Counted from the stretch's first letter, positions 48,494-59,362 are shown. The stretch: DNA of 64,000 nt from Cylindrotheca closterium (GCA_933822405.4 CAKOGP040001112.1:248001-312000); one strand, 5' to 3'. The notes: generated from the sequence alone by a model not told the origin. Numbers and translations: made by a program.

Positions 48494-48706
48494 CTACGAA
48501 ATCACACAACAATGGTGTGTGACTGTCCCGGTATCTTCCACATATCTCCTTTTGGTTTTTCGTTTTCGTACTCTTCTGGTGCGCCCATCTGCAGTCTTTT
48601 CTTCTTTATACTCGACGTCTTCGTCGACGCTAGTCACCACCCAGTCATGTTGGGGTCCTTTCTTATCGAATTGTTTGGGACCATTTTCATCGTCGTTTTC
48701 CGCCAT
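48494..48706 (-). CDS. Small CaaX-box protein, 70 aa
   Basis: A 70-aa frame starts at ATG 48704-48706 (MAENDDENGPKQFDKKGPQH) and ends HHCCVIS. The last four residues, CVIS, form a textbook CaaX prenylation box, and the preceding Cys could be palmitoylated. A strongly basic stretch before it (RTRRVRKRKTKRRY) would favour binding to acidic membranes. This polybasic-plus-CaaX tail is like those of small Ras-type GTPases, but there is no GTPase domain. The N-terminal 45 residues are acidic and probably disordered (DWVVTSVDEDVEYKEEKTAD). The coherent membrane-targeting design supports a real gene despite its size. Function is unknown. Confidence 0.6.
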   Translation of the reverse strand: MAENDDENGPKQFDKKGPQHDWVVTSVDEDVEYKEEKTADGRTRRVRKRKTKRRYVEDTGTVTHHCCVIS

Positions 48707-49127
48707 GTTGATCCTGTTGTTTCAGGAGTGTTGATGTCTTCTGGCTTGGGGCGAATGCGGCAAAGAGAGGAAGCCGGTTGTTATTGTGTTTTCAATTTCC
48801 TTTTATATCCACACTTTGTTTTAAGAGTGTGTAGCAAGCAAAACGGGTGCGTATTGAGGATGATTTTTTGAAGTGATATCGATGCTCATCCAATGCCAAA
48901 TGCCACCCCCTTTTTTAGCGTCTAATCCAACGGAAAAAAAGGCCTACTGTATGCATCGTTGCGCAAAATCGCGCTCTGCGGTATTTCAGTCTCGTCGACG
49001 ACAACTGACGACTCCTCTGACTGAATTACAAAGTTTAGGCCTGACGACGGACGAGCATCGTGTCTTTTGACGACGAAACACATCAACAAAGCAATAAACC
49101 AGATTCAAAACTCTCTTGTGGACATTA
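48707..49127. other. Divergent promoter region
   Basis: About 420 nt between the CaaX gene (-) and the flavoprotein gene (+). No gene or repeat is supported. Confidence 0.35.
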
Positions 49128-50828
49128 ATGATCCACCATAACCGTAATAATCACAAACAATGTTGTCAGAATAGGATTTTTTTCCTTTTTACGATGTGTT
49201 TATCGATTGCTTCGCCATCCTTCTATTCCAGAAAGTGTGCCTTCTTTGTTCGAGCACTATCGACATCGAGCAACAAACATGCTGATAAAAAGAAGATTGC
49301 CGTGATTGGAGGAGGAGCGTAAGTAGGAGGTGGACAAACAGTCATGTATTTATGCCATGTGTTCAAATGGTCATTCACTTACCACCTTTCTCCATCTCAA
49401 AAGGTCTGGTATATTTGCTTCCATTGCTGCTGCAGAACATTCACATACACAAGTCACAGTTCTTGAAGCGACTGGCAAAACTTTGCAAAAGGTGAAGATA
49501 TCTGGTGGAGGGAGGTGTAATGTTATGCACGACACGGACAAGTCCATTCAAACGATTTTGGGATCGTATCCTCGTGGGAGTAAGGAGTTGAATGGTGCCT
49601 ATCGCAAGCGATTTACTCCAGCAATGGCCAGAGACTGGTTCGAGTATCGTGGCGTAGAACTGAAAACGGAAGCCGATGGACGCATGTTTCCCACAACAGA
49701 CTCGTCGCAGACTATACTAGATACGTTGATGAACGCGGCCGAAGAGGAAGGTGTCGAAATCCGAACCAAACAAAAAGTGGCCTCCATCACTCCTTATGAC
49801 AATGGCTTTCTAGTTGGTTGGAAGGATGCCGAAGAACCTCCCGAGGAATTTGAAGCTATCATATTGGCTACTGGGTCGGCACCAGTCGGGTATGGTCTGG
49901 CAAAAAGTTTGGGGCATGACTTGGTACAACCTGCCCCGTCGTTATTCACGTTGAATTGCAAACATGCCATCAAAGAAGATGGGTTGCTTTACGGTCTCTC
50001 AGGCATATCTGTTCCCACCGCACGCATTACTCTCTCCATGACAACTATATCTGGTGGAGAAACTAATAACATCAGCGATCCAAGCAAGAAAGTAAAGAAG
50101 AAGAAAAAGACGACAAAGCTGCAGCAAGAAGGCCCACTTCTAATAACACATCACGGATTATCAGGGCCTGCAGCTTTGAGGTTGTCAGCTTTTGCCGCCC
50201 GTGAGTTCCAAGAAATCAACTACCGAACCCATATCACTGTCCATTGGGATACTGGTATCGGATCGAATGCTGAAGAAGTTTTTGAGAAACTGTGGCAGGT
50301 GACATCTAGCAATCCGAAGCGTACGGTCTCCAGCCTTTGCCCAATACCCAACAATCAAATCCCTCGTCGACTTTGGTCAGCTCTGGTGGAATATAGTGGG
50401 TTGGGCTCAAATGACAGCAACCCAAATGGTATTCTGTGGGGAGGTGCCCCGAAGAAGCTGGTTCGAAAGTTGGCCACGAACCTAGTAGCATGCCCCCTTG
50501 AAGTGACAGGGAAAGGGACTTTCAAGGAGGAGTTTGTAACTGCCGGCGGAGTTTCACTGGAAGAATTGGAAATGAAAACTATGGAATCCAAGAAATGGTA
50601 TGTCCAACATGTCGCGAATCAAGCATTAGGGCTATTTGTTTGTGCTGAACAAAGTCTCATGCATCTCCTTCGGTTGCGTTGCTCTTCACTGGCAGTCCTG
50701 GGGTTTTCCTGTGCGGTGAATTGATAAATGTTGACGGTGTGACCGGTGGATTTAACTTTATGAACTGCTGGGCCACGGGATTCATGGCTGGCCACAGTTC
50801 GGCAGACTATGTACACTCATCACAGTGA
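49128..50828 (+). CDS. HI0933/BaiN-family flavoprotein, spliced
   Basis: FAD-dependent oxidoreductase of the HI0933 (YhiN/BaiN) family. Exons 49128-49318, 49404-50597 and 50696-50828 give about 505 aa. Splicing rebuilds the Rossmann motif [20 protein letters not shown] over intron 1 and the C-terminal signature [35 protein letters not shown] over intron 2. Other hallmarks are [13 protein letters not shown] and [19 protein letters not shown]. The unspliced frame would stop at LGFSCAVN and lose the FAD-binding end, so intron 2 is strongly supported. The N-terminus has Ser, Arg and hydrophobic residues ([20 protein letters not shown]), as in an organelle-targeting sequence. An internal ATG at 49194 is an alternative start. 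A Lys-rich insert lies near residue 300. Confidence 0.88.
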
Positions 50829-50967
50829 ACTTAGCAAAAATTCCGAGCCTTGGGAAAAAACTATTTTGTTGATAGTCGAAACCGCACTGCCATCTACCCT
50901 TGCAAGCTCGTTCTGAATGCTCTGAGTAAATCTTTCAGTTGAAGTCGACACTAGTGCTACGTAACAT

Positions 50968-53400
50968 TTAGTACCGTCGTCTCTTTTTCTTTTGGTTCTT
51001 ATCTTGGCCGTTTCGGTTTTTTTTCGTCGATCCATTCGGTTTTCCATCCTTTTTTGTTTCTCTTGCACGAAGCTGAAATAAAGACCGCATCCGTCGAGTT
51101 GCTGAGATGTATATGCTGTCCTCGCTATCTTTGATTTCACCGTACTTAGAAACAACCCACCCATATACAACCTTTGTCTCGTCCTTCTTCCATCCATAAC
51201 CGCTCTCGGGAGTCACTAAGTGCAACTTTTCGTCCGCTTCAAAGTCTTCTTGATTCGTATATTCCCTGACCGAGCCGAACTCGCACCATCCAATCACTCT
51301 TGGGCCAATCGAATTGGAGCCTGATATATCAATCACATCACTCATGCTGCTTACTCCAGCCTTGCCTGCTGGTGACTGAAGGATCATGATGCGCTTCCCA
51401 ATCAAAGCTAGGGGCAGTGTGTACGCCCTCGTTTCGATAGGCTTCTTTCCTTGGACTACAGCCAGGGCCCACGGTTCTTGTAATTCGAGACAAAAGTTGG
51501 ATGTTGCCCAACCTTCCCAGTCCAATCCCTTGGCATGGTCGTTCGACTCCTTTGTGCTTTCGCTGTCTTGGTTTTCTTCTGGCTTTGGTAGGTCGCTCGC
51601 TTTTCGAGGCAGATAGGCACGTCCAGCTACTCGCAGGTCTTCGCTGATCTGTTTCAAACCATTCGGCGTGCCATCTATTGGGGACATTCCATATTCATCG
51701 ACTTGTTTCGTCCCTTCTGGAACATTGAATTGGAACGGCACATCCATCGGCCGACACTCAGGTCCGAGTTCTCGAAACACATGATCCTTTTCCCGCTTTT
51801 GCCAAAGTTCTCTCATCACAGCTCGTTCGTTTATTACCTCCGCAAGAGGCTCGTAGATGTTCTCCAGAGCGCTATGCTCATCCAACGAGCTCCGCGTCAA
51901 CAAATCTTCAATGCACGCCAATGCTTTCTTTCGGCGTTCCTTTGCTTTCCGCTCTTTTCTCGAAGGTTTGTCGTCATTTCTATCGGAATAAGTTCCAACT
52001 CCACACCTTTCTTCCGCTGCTGCTTTCAAGAGAGTTACGACTTGACGTGTTCGATTCTCCAAAAGGGTCCAAAATCGGAGCAGCTTCTGCATTGGTTCCT
52101 TCCATGCCTATGGTAGTTTGATGATACAGGTGTGAGTTCAATATGTTTTGTCAGCAAGAAGTAAGATTCAACAGAGACTTACAGGCCAAAGGAGTTCGAG
52201 ATGTTGGGAGCCTTGAATGTAGAACTGACGGATCCATTCCGACTCCAGCTCAGTCAACAACAGTTGTTCCGATCTCCAAAGCTTGCTTCCCTTCTTGTGG
52301 AAATTGCTACATGTTGTTTGACATCGAAGCAAGTGATAATCCACATTATGAGAATCTCGGAGTAATCGAAAGGTGCAAGAATAGCGAACTCCAGCCGAAG
52401 CGATGTCTCCAGTAGTTAGTACAGTGTGTTGATGGTGATGATTAAAGTCATCCAACAGATAGTATGCAGAACCTGAAGGAAGGGAAGCTGCTATGGGAGG
52501 TGTCTCCTTGATGATTGATGATTCTATGCCCTTCCCTCGTCTTGAAGCCTGAGGACCCTCCGAGTCGTGGGCCACTCTCAAAGCCACATACCACTGGCCA
52601 TCATTATTTGATGTTGAATTCTTTGGCGGTATCAGTGTTTGGTAGACAGCAATCGTAGAGTATTGCTCCAGCGAGGAGTCAGCATGCCAGCTAACGGATG
52701 CTTTCATATTCCCCATGGTGGGTTCAGGCTTCAGGTCATCGTAGGCTTCCATTCGATTGATGAGACAGATATCAAAGTTGGATCTTCCTCGTGTTGCCGG
52801 GGCATTCCGTTGAGCTCGAAGCTCGCTGAGCTCCTTTAGGTGGTGTTGTGTTCGTTGTGTCAGTTTTGCCCCTAGTTTTTGGATCTCTGTATTGTCCCAG
52901 GGATGAGCGAACATTCTTAATCCTAGGTATTTATAGGTTGTCCCTTGTTCTCCAAGGACGCACCTTGTGACATATGTCTTGGCACATTTCGTTCCGAGTC
53001 CAAAGGGTTGTGTCACATCCCGTCGAAACAATTTGTCGTCCAGCATCTGCTGAAGATAGTTTTGAGCACGTTGCTCATCATATATCGACTCATCAACAAC
53101 AAAACCTTCATACGATGTCTCTAATGCTTGTCGAAAGGATTCCTTGTACGGCTTCGCATTCTTCAGAAAATCGTCAGATGGTATTGGTAGGTTCTTTGGA
53201 AATGGGAGTGGATATTGGGGATTTGAAGGCTTCGATTCTACACTTTGGAAAGAATGGGGAGGAGTGTTCGCACTCTTGATCTTTGCGGTTGTTTTGGTGT
53301 CTCCTTTCCGTTGTCGTTTCTTTCCCATTGTCGTTTCTGTTGTTGTTCTGTTTGACGACTGGGATGAGTGAATGGTTGGCATTTGACATCGAAGATCCAT
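50968..53400 (-). CDS. FTO: FTO-type 2OG demethylase fused to an ASCH domain
   Basis: Homologue of FTO, the Fe(II)/2OG enzyme that demethylates N6-methyladenosine and related bases. Exons 52183-53400 and 50968-52107 (75-nt intron, GTAAGT donor, ATAG acceptor, phase 0) give 785 aa. Catalytic domain: NMKASVSWHADSSLEQYSTI with H239 and D241, SAYYLLDDFNHHHQHTVL with H325, and R339/R345 spaced as FTO R316/R322. ESEWIRQFYIQGSQ then runs across the splice (LLWP/AWKEPMQKLL) into the C-terminal helical domain, which ends at ELGPECRPMDVPFQFN, matching human ADQKPECRPYWE..MPLPFDLT. After a linker comes an ASCH-like domain (about 608-745): LELQEPWALAVVQGKKPIET, LIGKRIMILQSP, RVIGWCEFGSV and YGWVVSKYGEIK. 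A basic tail (KKKRRRY) suggests nuclear entry. M25 is an alternative start. Confidence 0.87.
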
Positions 53401-53722
53401 GTGGTCTACTGAGTCGAAAAATGCATTTTTCCGGGTTCGTTTGTTTCTTTGTTTACGTCATGCACGACATGACACCGCTATTTTAACATTCAAACTTCAA
53501 ATTATTTACAGTTGACATCCACGATCTCATCCTCATTTGATTCACATTGTCATTGCAAGTGCCGTTATCCGCTTTTCGCCCTTTGAGAAGTTGCAGAAAA
53601 TCGAACTTCGCAACTCTGAAAATAAGCAAATCGAATTCTGCAGTTCAATCTTGCAATAGAATCGTGTCAGCTCTTTTAGTGGATGGGAATAGGATCAGAA
53701 CTCATAGCGTTACCGGCGTAGT
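53401..53722. other. Divergent promoter region
   Basis: About 320 nt between the FTO-ASCH gene (-) and the DUF676 gene (+). No gene is supported. Confidence 0.35.
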
Positions 53723-55465
53723 ATGCTCTTGAAGGATCTGTTTAACAAATTATTACAATCGCCGCATATCACTGCCTTTCCAAGTATCGAAGAAATAGGA
53801 TATTTCGAGTCATTCGTTCGATTCATGATGATCGTTTCCATACTGTGGTTGATTTGCATCAGCTTATCACTCACACTGGGTTCGGCTAATGCCTTCAGTG
53901 GTATGCTTCGACGAAAGCTAGACACTGAAAAATTTAAAGAAATGGCGAACGCAGAGTCGATCCGCAAGTCGTTTCGCTCAACTACAGAATTTCTTAACGA
54001 TTTGAACAACGATTTGTCGCCCCCCTTTCAATTGGACCTTCAAGATCCTGACGGGTTGTCAGGTACCGTTCACTCTCCAGATGTGACACACTTTCTCTTT
54101 TTGATGCATGGTCATAGGGGTCAGAGCAAAGATTTGGCGTACATGCACACAGTTATGGAGAGAATTGCTGGAACCAAAAAGAAACGAATGTCTCGTGTGG
54201 CCAGTCCTTCTCGCAGCAAAAACAATAAAATCTCAGGAACGGATTCAGACCCAGTGAAACATGACATGTTAGTCCACAATACCGTGTCCAATGAGCACAA
54301 GACTGAGGATGGCATCCAGAATGGAGGTGATAGACTAGTGGAAGAAATGCGCCAAGTAATCGAAGGTGAAATGAAGAAACGACACCCTAACTCCAAAGAC
54401 GTCTTTGATATCACCATTTCCATTCTTGGAAACTCGTTGGGTGGTCTCTATGGTCGATACGCCATAGCTAAGCTTGTGGAGCGACACTGTATCAAAGATG
54501 GCAATGGCAAAGGTGGTGATTCCTGTTGGATGTTGGATGGAAGATACAGGTTACACCTCAATGTCTTTTGCACGACAGCGACCCCTCATTTAGGCGTTTC
54601 CAAGCACACATTTCTGCCAATTCCAAGAACTGGCGAAATCGCTGTTGCGACAATCATGAAGGACACTGGAAAGGATCTATTTCGAATGAATGATCTGTTG
54701 CACAAGATGGCCACGTGTCCGACATATCTTCGGCCACTTGCCAATTTCAGAAAGAGGATCGCCTATGCCAATGCATTCAACACAGACTTCCCAGTTCCTA
54801 CTGCCACTGCGGCCTTTCTGAGTGAAAATTCTACTTATCCTCACTATTTTGAGGACGACTCGTTAATTGTGGAACCAGAAAGGACACCGAAAAGCCAAAG
54901 CAGAAAGAGATCACCTGCGAGAGGCAACAGTCCAGAACGGGCCAAGAAAAAGCTGTTTGTTGCCTCTCTATATACACGAACACTGGAGGATAACCAAGAC
55001 GAAAGATCCGATAGCATGCAAACCGATTATGATGGCAAGAAACACAAGGATGAATTCCATCACATGTCGGAATGTCTCGACCAGTTGGGTTGGAAGAAAG
55101 TCTTTATTGACATACGCAGTGAACTCCCCACAGTTGAAATCCCAAAGGGTTTTATCAAGAAGCGGAAAGAATTATCCAAGGAGACCGAAGACGAGTCGGC
55201 GTCGTCGTCGTCCAGATGCATCCATTCGCTCAAACGGCAACGAACGACATTGTCCTCCAGAGACTTGGCCTCGGCAGTGGCACAGAACAACGACAATCGA
55301 TTCTCTTGGCCACTGGGGCACAATATGATTGTTGCGTTTTCTAGGACTCGCATGAGCACGTTAATGAACAGGGGAGGAAGGCCAGTGGTGGATGCCGTTG
55401 CCAAAGAACTGGTGGAAGATATCTTTGCCTGGGAGGACGGTGGAAAGAAATCTACCACTCAATAA
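53723..55465 (+). CDS. DUF676 putative serine esterase/lipase
   Basis: Alpha/beta-hydrolase of the DUF676 (ROG1/FAM135-like) group. Single exon, 580 aa. A membrane segment near the N-terminus (about 32-55, FMMIVSILWLICISLSLTLG) is followed by the catalytic domain: THFLFLMHGHRGQSKDLAYM (oxyanion strand with HGH in place of the usual HGxxG), ISILGNSLGGLYGRYAI (nucleophile Ser in GNSLGG), and VFCTTATPHLGV, the family's TPHLG motif. Polar inserts (about 150-195 and 385-450) enlarge it. HNMIVAFSRTRMS near residue 540 may carry the catalytic His. Probably membrane-anchored, acting on lipid esters; the substrate is unknown. Confidence 0.82.
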   Translation: MLLKDLFNKLLQSPHITAFPSIEEIGYFESFVRFMMIVSILWLICISLSLTLGSANAFSGMLRRKLDTEKFKEMANAESIRKSFRSTTEFLNDLNNDLSPPFQLDLQDPDGLSGTVHSPDVTHFLFLMHGHRGQSKDLAYMHTVMERIAGTKKKRMSRVASPSRSKNNKISGTDSDPVKHDMLVHNTVSNEHKTEDGIQNGGDRLVEEMRQVIEGEMKKRHPNSKDVFDITISILGNSLGGLYGRYAIAKLVERHCIKDGNGKGGDSCWMLDGRYRLHLNVFCTTATPHLGVSKHTFLPIPRTGEIAVATIMKDTGKDLFRMNDLLHKMATCPTYLRPLANFRKRIAYANAFNTDFPVPTATAAFLSENSTYPHYFEDDSLIVEPERTPKSQSRKRSPARGNSPERAKKKLFVASLYTRTLEDNQDERSDSMQTDYDGKKHKDEFHHMSECLDQLGWKKVFIDIRSELPTVEIPKGFIKKRKELSKETEDESASSSSRCIHSLKRQRTTLSSRDLASAVAQNNDNRFSWPLGHNMIVAFSRTRMSTLMNRGGRPVVDAVAKELVEDIFAWEDGGKKSTTQ

Positions 55466-55766
55466 TAATAGCTATGCATGTAAATATAATTTTTGTAACA
55501 TCAGGTCTCCGAAGTCCTATACACGTTACTGAATAAGAATAATCTTTCATGATAGTGAGCTACTTCATCATAAGCCTATCTTCACCATACTCATTCAATG
55601 TGGCAACATTGCGTTTTCTAAAACTCAGAATGAATTTTAAAAGAATTCGTCTGTATTTTGTCCGTCCTTCATTCTTTGGATACGAACCCAAGATGTTCTT
55701 CATGTCACACATCATCCTCACAACTGACATCATTCATTCATTCATTCAACTGCTTACAATAACAAG
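55466..55766. other. Intergenic region
   Basis: About 300 nt between two plus-strand genes. It contains a CATTCATTCATTCATTC stretch at about 55733-55748, just before the RRF start. Nothing else is visible. Confidence 0.4.
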
Positions 55767-56777
55767 ATGACAAGTCGACGGCTCATCCTAGATACACTTC
55801 TAAAGAGAAGACTTTCTGTATTTGAAAACTCTGCCTCTCGTAGCTTGTCTTGCATTGCCAACAATGGTAATTTTGCTTCCAACATTCCAACAACTCAGTT
55901 GACGTCATCGCCATTGAACCTTGCTTTCCATGGCCCTCAATCAACCATCATTGGTGCCAGAAGATTCAAACACGCGTCCAAAATGGGGCATCATCTGGAA
56001 ACACTTGATGAATTGGCCCACGAACCCGAACGAGAGGCTGCTGAAGAAAAGCGCAAAAAGAAAAAGGAACGAAAGGCAAACAAAAAGAAGGGCAAAGCGG
56101 CTGCACCTGCACAGGAAGAATTAGAAGACGACGACGACGATGATGACTTTGACTTTGATGATGACGAGGACATGGAAGAGGAAGAGGTAATTGGTGAAGA
56201 CGGCGAGGTTGAAATCACCCTCCCCGATCCGTCGGATGTCAAGCGACGCATGATGAATGTCGTAGGCAGGTTTGAAGAAGCCTTGAAGAGTATCCGAGGT
56301 GCCGAACCCTCTCCCGAAATCTTCGACGACTTGATGGTAGATGCGTATGGTTCTATGACTCCACTCAAGGCGATAGGACAAGTTGTCATTGTCTCACCCA
56401 CCTTGGCACAAATTACCTGTTTCGATCCAATGATTGCCAAGAACGCGGCCAAAGCCGTTCAACTTGCCTTGGAACTGAATCCACAAGTGGAAGAGGGGGG
56501 CAACATCAAGGTACCACTCCCCCGCATGTCTTTAGAAGTGAGAGAACAAACTGCAAAACAACTCAACAAACGATCAGAAGCCTGCCGTCAACGCATTCGT
56601 CAAGTCCGTCGCAAGGCAATGGATAAGGTGAAAAAGGGCAAGGATGGAAAGATTCCGGGTGTCTCTAAGGATGACGCCTTTGCTAATGCAAAAGAAATTG
56701 AAAGTGTGACAGAGTCCGCAATGGACTCGCTGAAGAGCTTGGTGGATAAGAAGACGGACTCCATCATGAATGTCTAA
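55767..56777 (+). CDS. Organellar ribosome recycling factor
   Basis: Ribosome recycling factor (RRF/frr family), which with EF-G splits post-termination ribosomes. Single exon, 336 aa. The first 70 residues are rich in Ser, Arg and Asn with few acids (MTSRRLILDTLLKRRLSVFE), as in mitochondrial presequences. A Lys-rich then Asp/Glu-rich region (about 90-140) follows. The RRF domain (about 150-336) shows VVGRFEEALKSIRGAEPSPE (three-helix entry), YGSMTPLKAIGQVVIVSPTL, and PLPRMSLEVREQTAKQLNKR then RQRIRQVRRKAMD, all characteristic. Bacterial RRF is about 185 aa, so the extra length is the N-terminal extension. Mitochondrial rather than plastid location is inferred from the presequence. Confidence 0.88.
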   Translation: MTSRRLILDTLLKRRLSVFENSASRSLSCIANNGNFASNIPTTQLTSSPLNLAFHGPQSTIIGARRFKHASKMGHHLETLDELAHEPEREAAEEKRKKKKERKANKKKGKAAAPAQEELEDDDDDDDFDFDDDEDMEEEEVIGEDGEVEITLPDPSDVKRRMMNVVGRFEEALKSIRGAEPSPEIFDDLMVDAYGSMTPLKAIGQVVIVSPTLAQITCFDPMIAKNAAKAVQLALELNPQVEEGGNIKVPLPRMSLEVREQTAKQLNKRSEACRQRIRQVRRKAMDKVKKGKDGKIPGVSKDDAFANAKEIESVTESAMDSLKSLVDKKTDSIMNV

Positions 56778-56884
56778 GCTACAATCGGAAGAAACAAATA
56801 AAACAATAGCAGTACTAGTCCTAGCATCAAAATTGAGCGCTATCAAATTTAAAAATGACTTTGCAAACGCCCATGAAAGCCATG

Positions 56885-59218
56885 TTATTGGCGCTTTGGA
56901 TAGATTTTCTCATAAATTGCAACGCACGTCCACGCATCGAGGGCAGCATATATCCGTTGACTCTCCGAAAGTGGACGAGAGGACCACATGCTGCACTGTT
57001 CTGCCTTGTCCAATGGTTTCCCGAGGTAGTGCTGGGAGACTCGAGCCAGGCCCAATTTGCGAAGCTTGGGCTCCTTTTCTCCAGCTATTCGCTGAGCATC
57101 TACCACGGCTCTAGTCCCCGAAAGCCAATGATTAGTGGAAACACATTTGCTGACTCGAAGCCGTGACAAATCTTGTCGTGGAGAAAAACCCACGACCGTT
57201 GCCTCCGAGGAATTCATCAAAGCACCTACCGTCTCGGATAAAGCCTTGACTCCTTCTTCGGTCGATGACAAGGCAGGAATGTCAATCAAGAGCACTTCAT
57301 TGCGACCAGAAAATTGAAAGAGTCCAGCCCCAATCGTTTCCTCGTCCCACTCGGCATCAATCCCAAAGACAGCATCGTTCCGAATCCGATCAAAGGCTGT
57401 CCGTAACTCTTGTGGTTCCGACAAGAGGTTGGGAATTCCTGCTCCAGCCAAACACTCGTCCCATTGTAGATATCGTTTCCGTCGTTCGGCAGCAGCAACT
57501 AGTATAGCTTCTTCATCGTAGACATAATCCATGGACCATAGCGATGCCAATCGATGTGCAGCGACGCCTTCACCTGCCTCGGTAAGTTTGTTCAAGGCAA
57601 ACCTTCTGATTTGCTTGCGAGCAGAATCTGTTTCATCTGACAACAACAGTACTTGCTGTTCATCGAGTACTACTTGCTCGTCATTGCTCTCTTTGGCCAT
57701 GTCACTCTTTAATTTCTCAACCGCCTTGTCCACTCGATCCACCTGGCGTTCAATAATGGGCAATTGTCGCTTGTAGACGACCTTGGTAATGGTATCAAAG
57801 GCATGATAGAGTCTTGCTTCTACATATTTCGATCGTCCTCCTTGTTCGTACAACTTGGTGGCCATGTTGTCGGCCAATCGAAACAGCCGTGCATCCATGG
57901 CAGTCTCAATCAAGGCTTCCGTGGCTTTTAGGACTTCCTCCAATCGCTCTTGTTGGTTGTATTGAATGGCTCCTGCAATGGGCACTTGTACATTGGAAGA
58001 GGCCGCCTTGTAGGCACTGATACAGACTTGTTCGGCTGTATGCCAATAATCCAGTTCAATGGCAATATCAATGAGTGGAACAGGTGACAACATGGGCCAA
58101 GGTCCCATTTGGCAGGCCAACGCCAGCGCGGAAGAGACTCGTTGTTTTTTCACATCCTCGGAAGCATCATTGGCTGGATCGACAAGAATGGTAGTGGCTG
58201 TGCTACCGTCCTCTACTAAATCATGCCGCAAGGAGTATCGAATGGCATTGGCCGCCAACTCGGAATACTGAGGATCTTGTTCGTGGTTGATCTTAAAGGC
58301 CTTGGCAAAGTGTGTCAAAATAGTAAGATTGATGGTATCGCTACAGCTCGAGTGTACCAAGAATGATTTTAAAACATTGTTGGCGATAATTCGTCCCTTG
58401 TGTCGAAAGTTTTTGTTGCGGGAGGTAGTGGAAGACATGGCGGAAGCAGCTGCCTTTGGGCCACTTTGGGCTTCGTCGTTTTGGTTGTTCTTGTTCTTGC
58501 TCTTTTTGTTGTTGTTGCTGTTGCTACCTGCAGTAGTAGCAGTTTCGGGTGGAAATAAGGAGAGCGCTCCAAAGACCATGGAAACGGCAAGTGCATTAGC
58601 TTCCGAGACATCACTTTGCAAAAATTCAGCGCGTTTCTGCAAGGCTTGCCATCGTTCCTTCTTGTGCAGATTCATATCATTGACAATGTCACACATGGAT
58701 TCGGCCACCAAAATGGCGTGTTGGGCAAAGCGTCGCTCTGCATTTTGATTGGGTTCCGCAGTAGAGTTTTGTTCCACTTCCATTTCAGTATCATCGGTAG
58801 AGACAGCTGCAGCAGGAGCAGCAAGGACCGATTGCAAGACATTCAACGCGTTCTGAATGTCTGGTTTGTCCGCGACACAACCGAACAAACCAAAAAGAGT
58901 TTCTTCCATTTGAGCATCATTATCAGCAGTAGTATCACTGGTGGAACGAAAACCGCCGATGGAATCTGTGCTTGTCATATCGAAGAGGCTGTTGTGAGAC
59001 GTCAACTTGGTGGCAAACGATGATAAATGCACAGGTCGTGTAGGAGTGTGATATTGAATGACAGTGAGGCAAGTGAGAGAAGGAATTAGACGAGAGAAGG
59101 ATAAAAGACTCAGAGCCAGTCTTTGCATGGTCCTGTCAACCAAATGCAAGCGCTGTTGTTGGAGTTGAGACGCGTCAGGGTGTTGAGTGAGCATGATGTC
59201 GATGAGACTTATTTCCAT
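56885..59218 (-). CDS. DEDDy 3'-5' exonuclease (RNase D/EXD3-like)
   Basis: Single exon of about 777 aa with a C-terminal 3'-5' exonuclease domain (about 609-777). Catalytic residues are in order: GIDAEWDE (D621, E623), FSPRQDLSRL (D683), and RIYAALDAW (Y757, D761; YxxxD of the DEDDy class). The rest is mostly helical (about 90-580), like the repeat region of Mut-7/EXD3 proteins, with a Gln/Asn-rich stretch near 230-245. The first 70 residues contain Ser/Arg-rich segments that could be a targeting peptide, and a later ATG (MTSTDSIGGF) is possible. The in-frame TTG at 59227 is not used. It is divergent from the SET-protein gene with only 144 nt between the starts. RNA processing or degradation is the likely role. 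Confidence 0.85.
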   Translation of the reverse strand: MEISLIDIMLTQHPDASQLQQQRLHLVDRTMQRLALSLLSFSRLIPSLTCLTVIQYHTPTRPVHLSSFATKLTSHNSLFDMTSTDSIGGFRSTSDTTADNDAQMEETLFGLFGCVADKPDIQNALNVLQSVLAAPAAAVSTDDTEMEVEQNSTAEPNQNAERRFAQHAILVAESMCDIVNDMNLHKKERWQALQKRAEFLQSDVSEANALAVSMVFGALSLFPPETATTAGSNSNNNKKSKNKNNQNDEAQSGPKAAASAMSSTTSRNKNFRHKGRIIANNVLKSFLVHSSCSDTINLTILTHFAKAFKINHEQDPQYSELAANAIRYSLRHDLVEDGSTATTILVDPANDASEDVKKQRVSSALALACQMGPWPMLSPVPLIDIAIELDYWHTAEQVCISAYKAASSNVQVPIAGAIQYNQQERLEEVLKATEALIETAMDARLFRLADNMATKLYEQGGRSKYVEARLYHAFDTITKVVYKRQLPIIERQVDRVDKAVEKLKSDMAKESNDEQVVLDEQQVLLLSDETDSARKQIRRFALNKLTEAGEGVAAHRLASLWSMDYVYDEEAILVAAAERRKRYLQWDECLAGAGIPNLLSEPQELRTAFDRIRNDAVFGIDAEWDEETIGAGLFQFSGRNEVLLIDIPALSSTEEGVKALSETVGALMNSSEATVVGFSPRQDLSRLRVSKCVSTNHWLSGTRAVVDAQRIAGEKEPKLRKLGLARVSQHYLGKPLDKAEQCSMWSSRPLSESQRIYAALDAWTCVAIYEKIYPKRQ

Positions 59219-59362
59219 GCCCCGCAATCTTTCCCCCTTTTTAAAATATTTTATTAATTAAGACATTGTTTAGCTCCTTCTGAAATTTTCGACAAAACGC
59301 ATCTTCAAATGACAACAACCATGGCCCTATTATTGTACCCTCACTGATTGATATTTCCAACA

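Noticed and set aside
50968..53400. Two independent genes, an FTO-like one (52168-53400) and an ASCH-like one (50968-52092)
   Set aside because: A consensus intron at 52108-52182 joins them in phase, and the FTO C-terminal domain continues from one half into the other, down to the ECRP motif.
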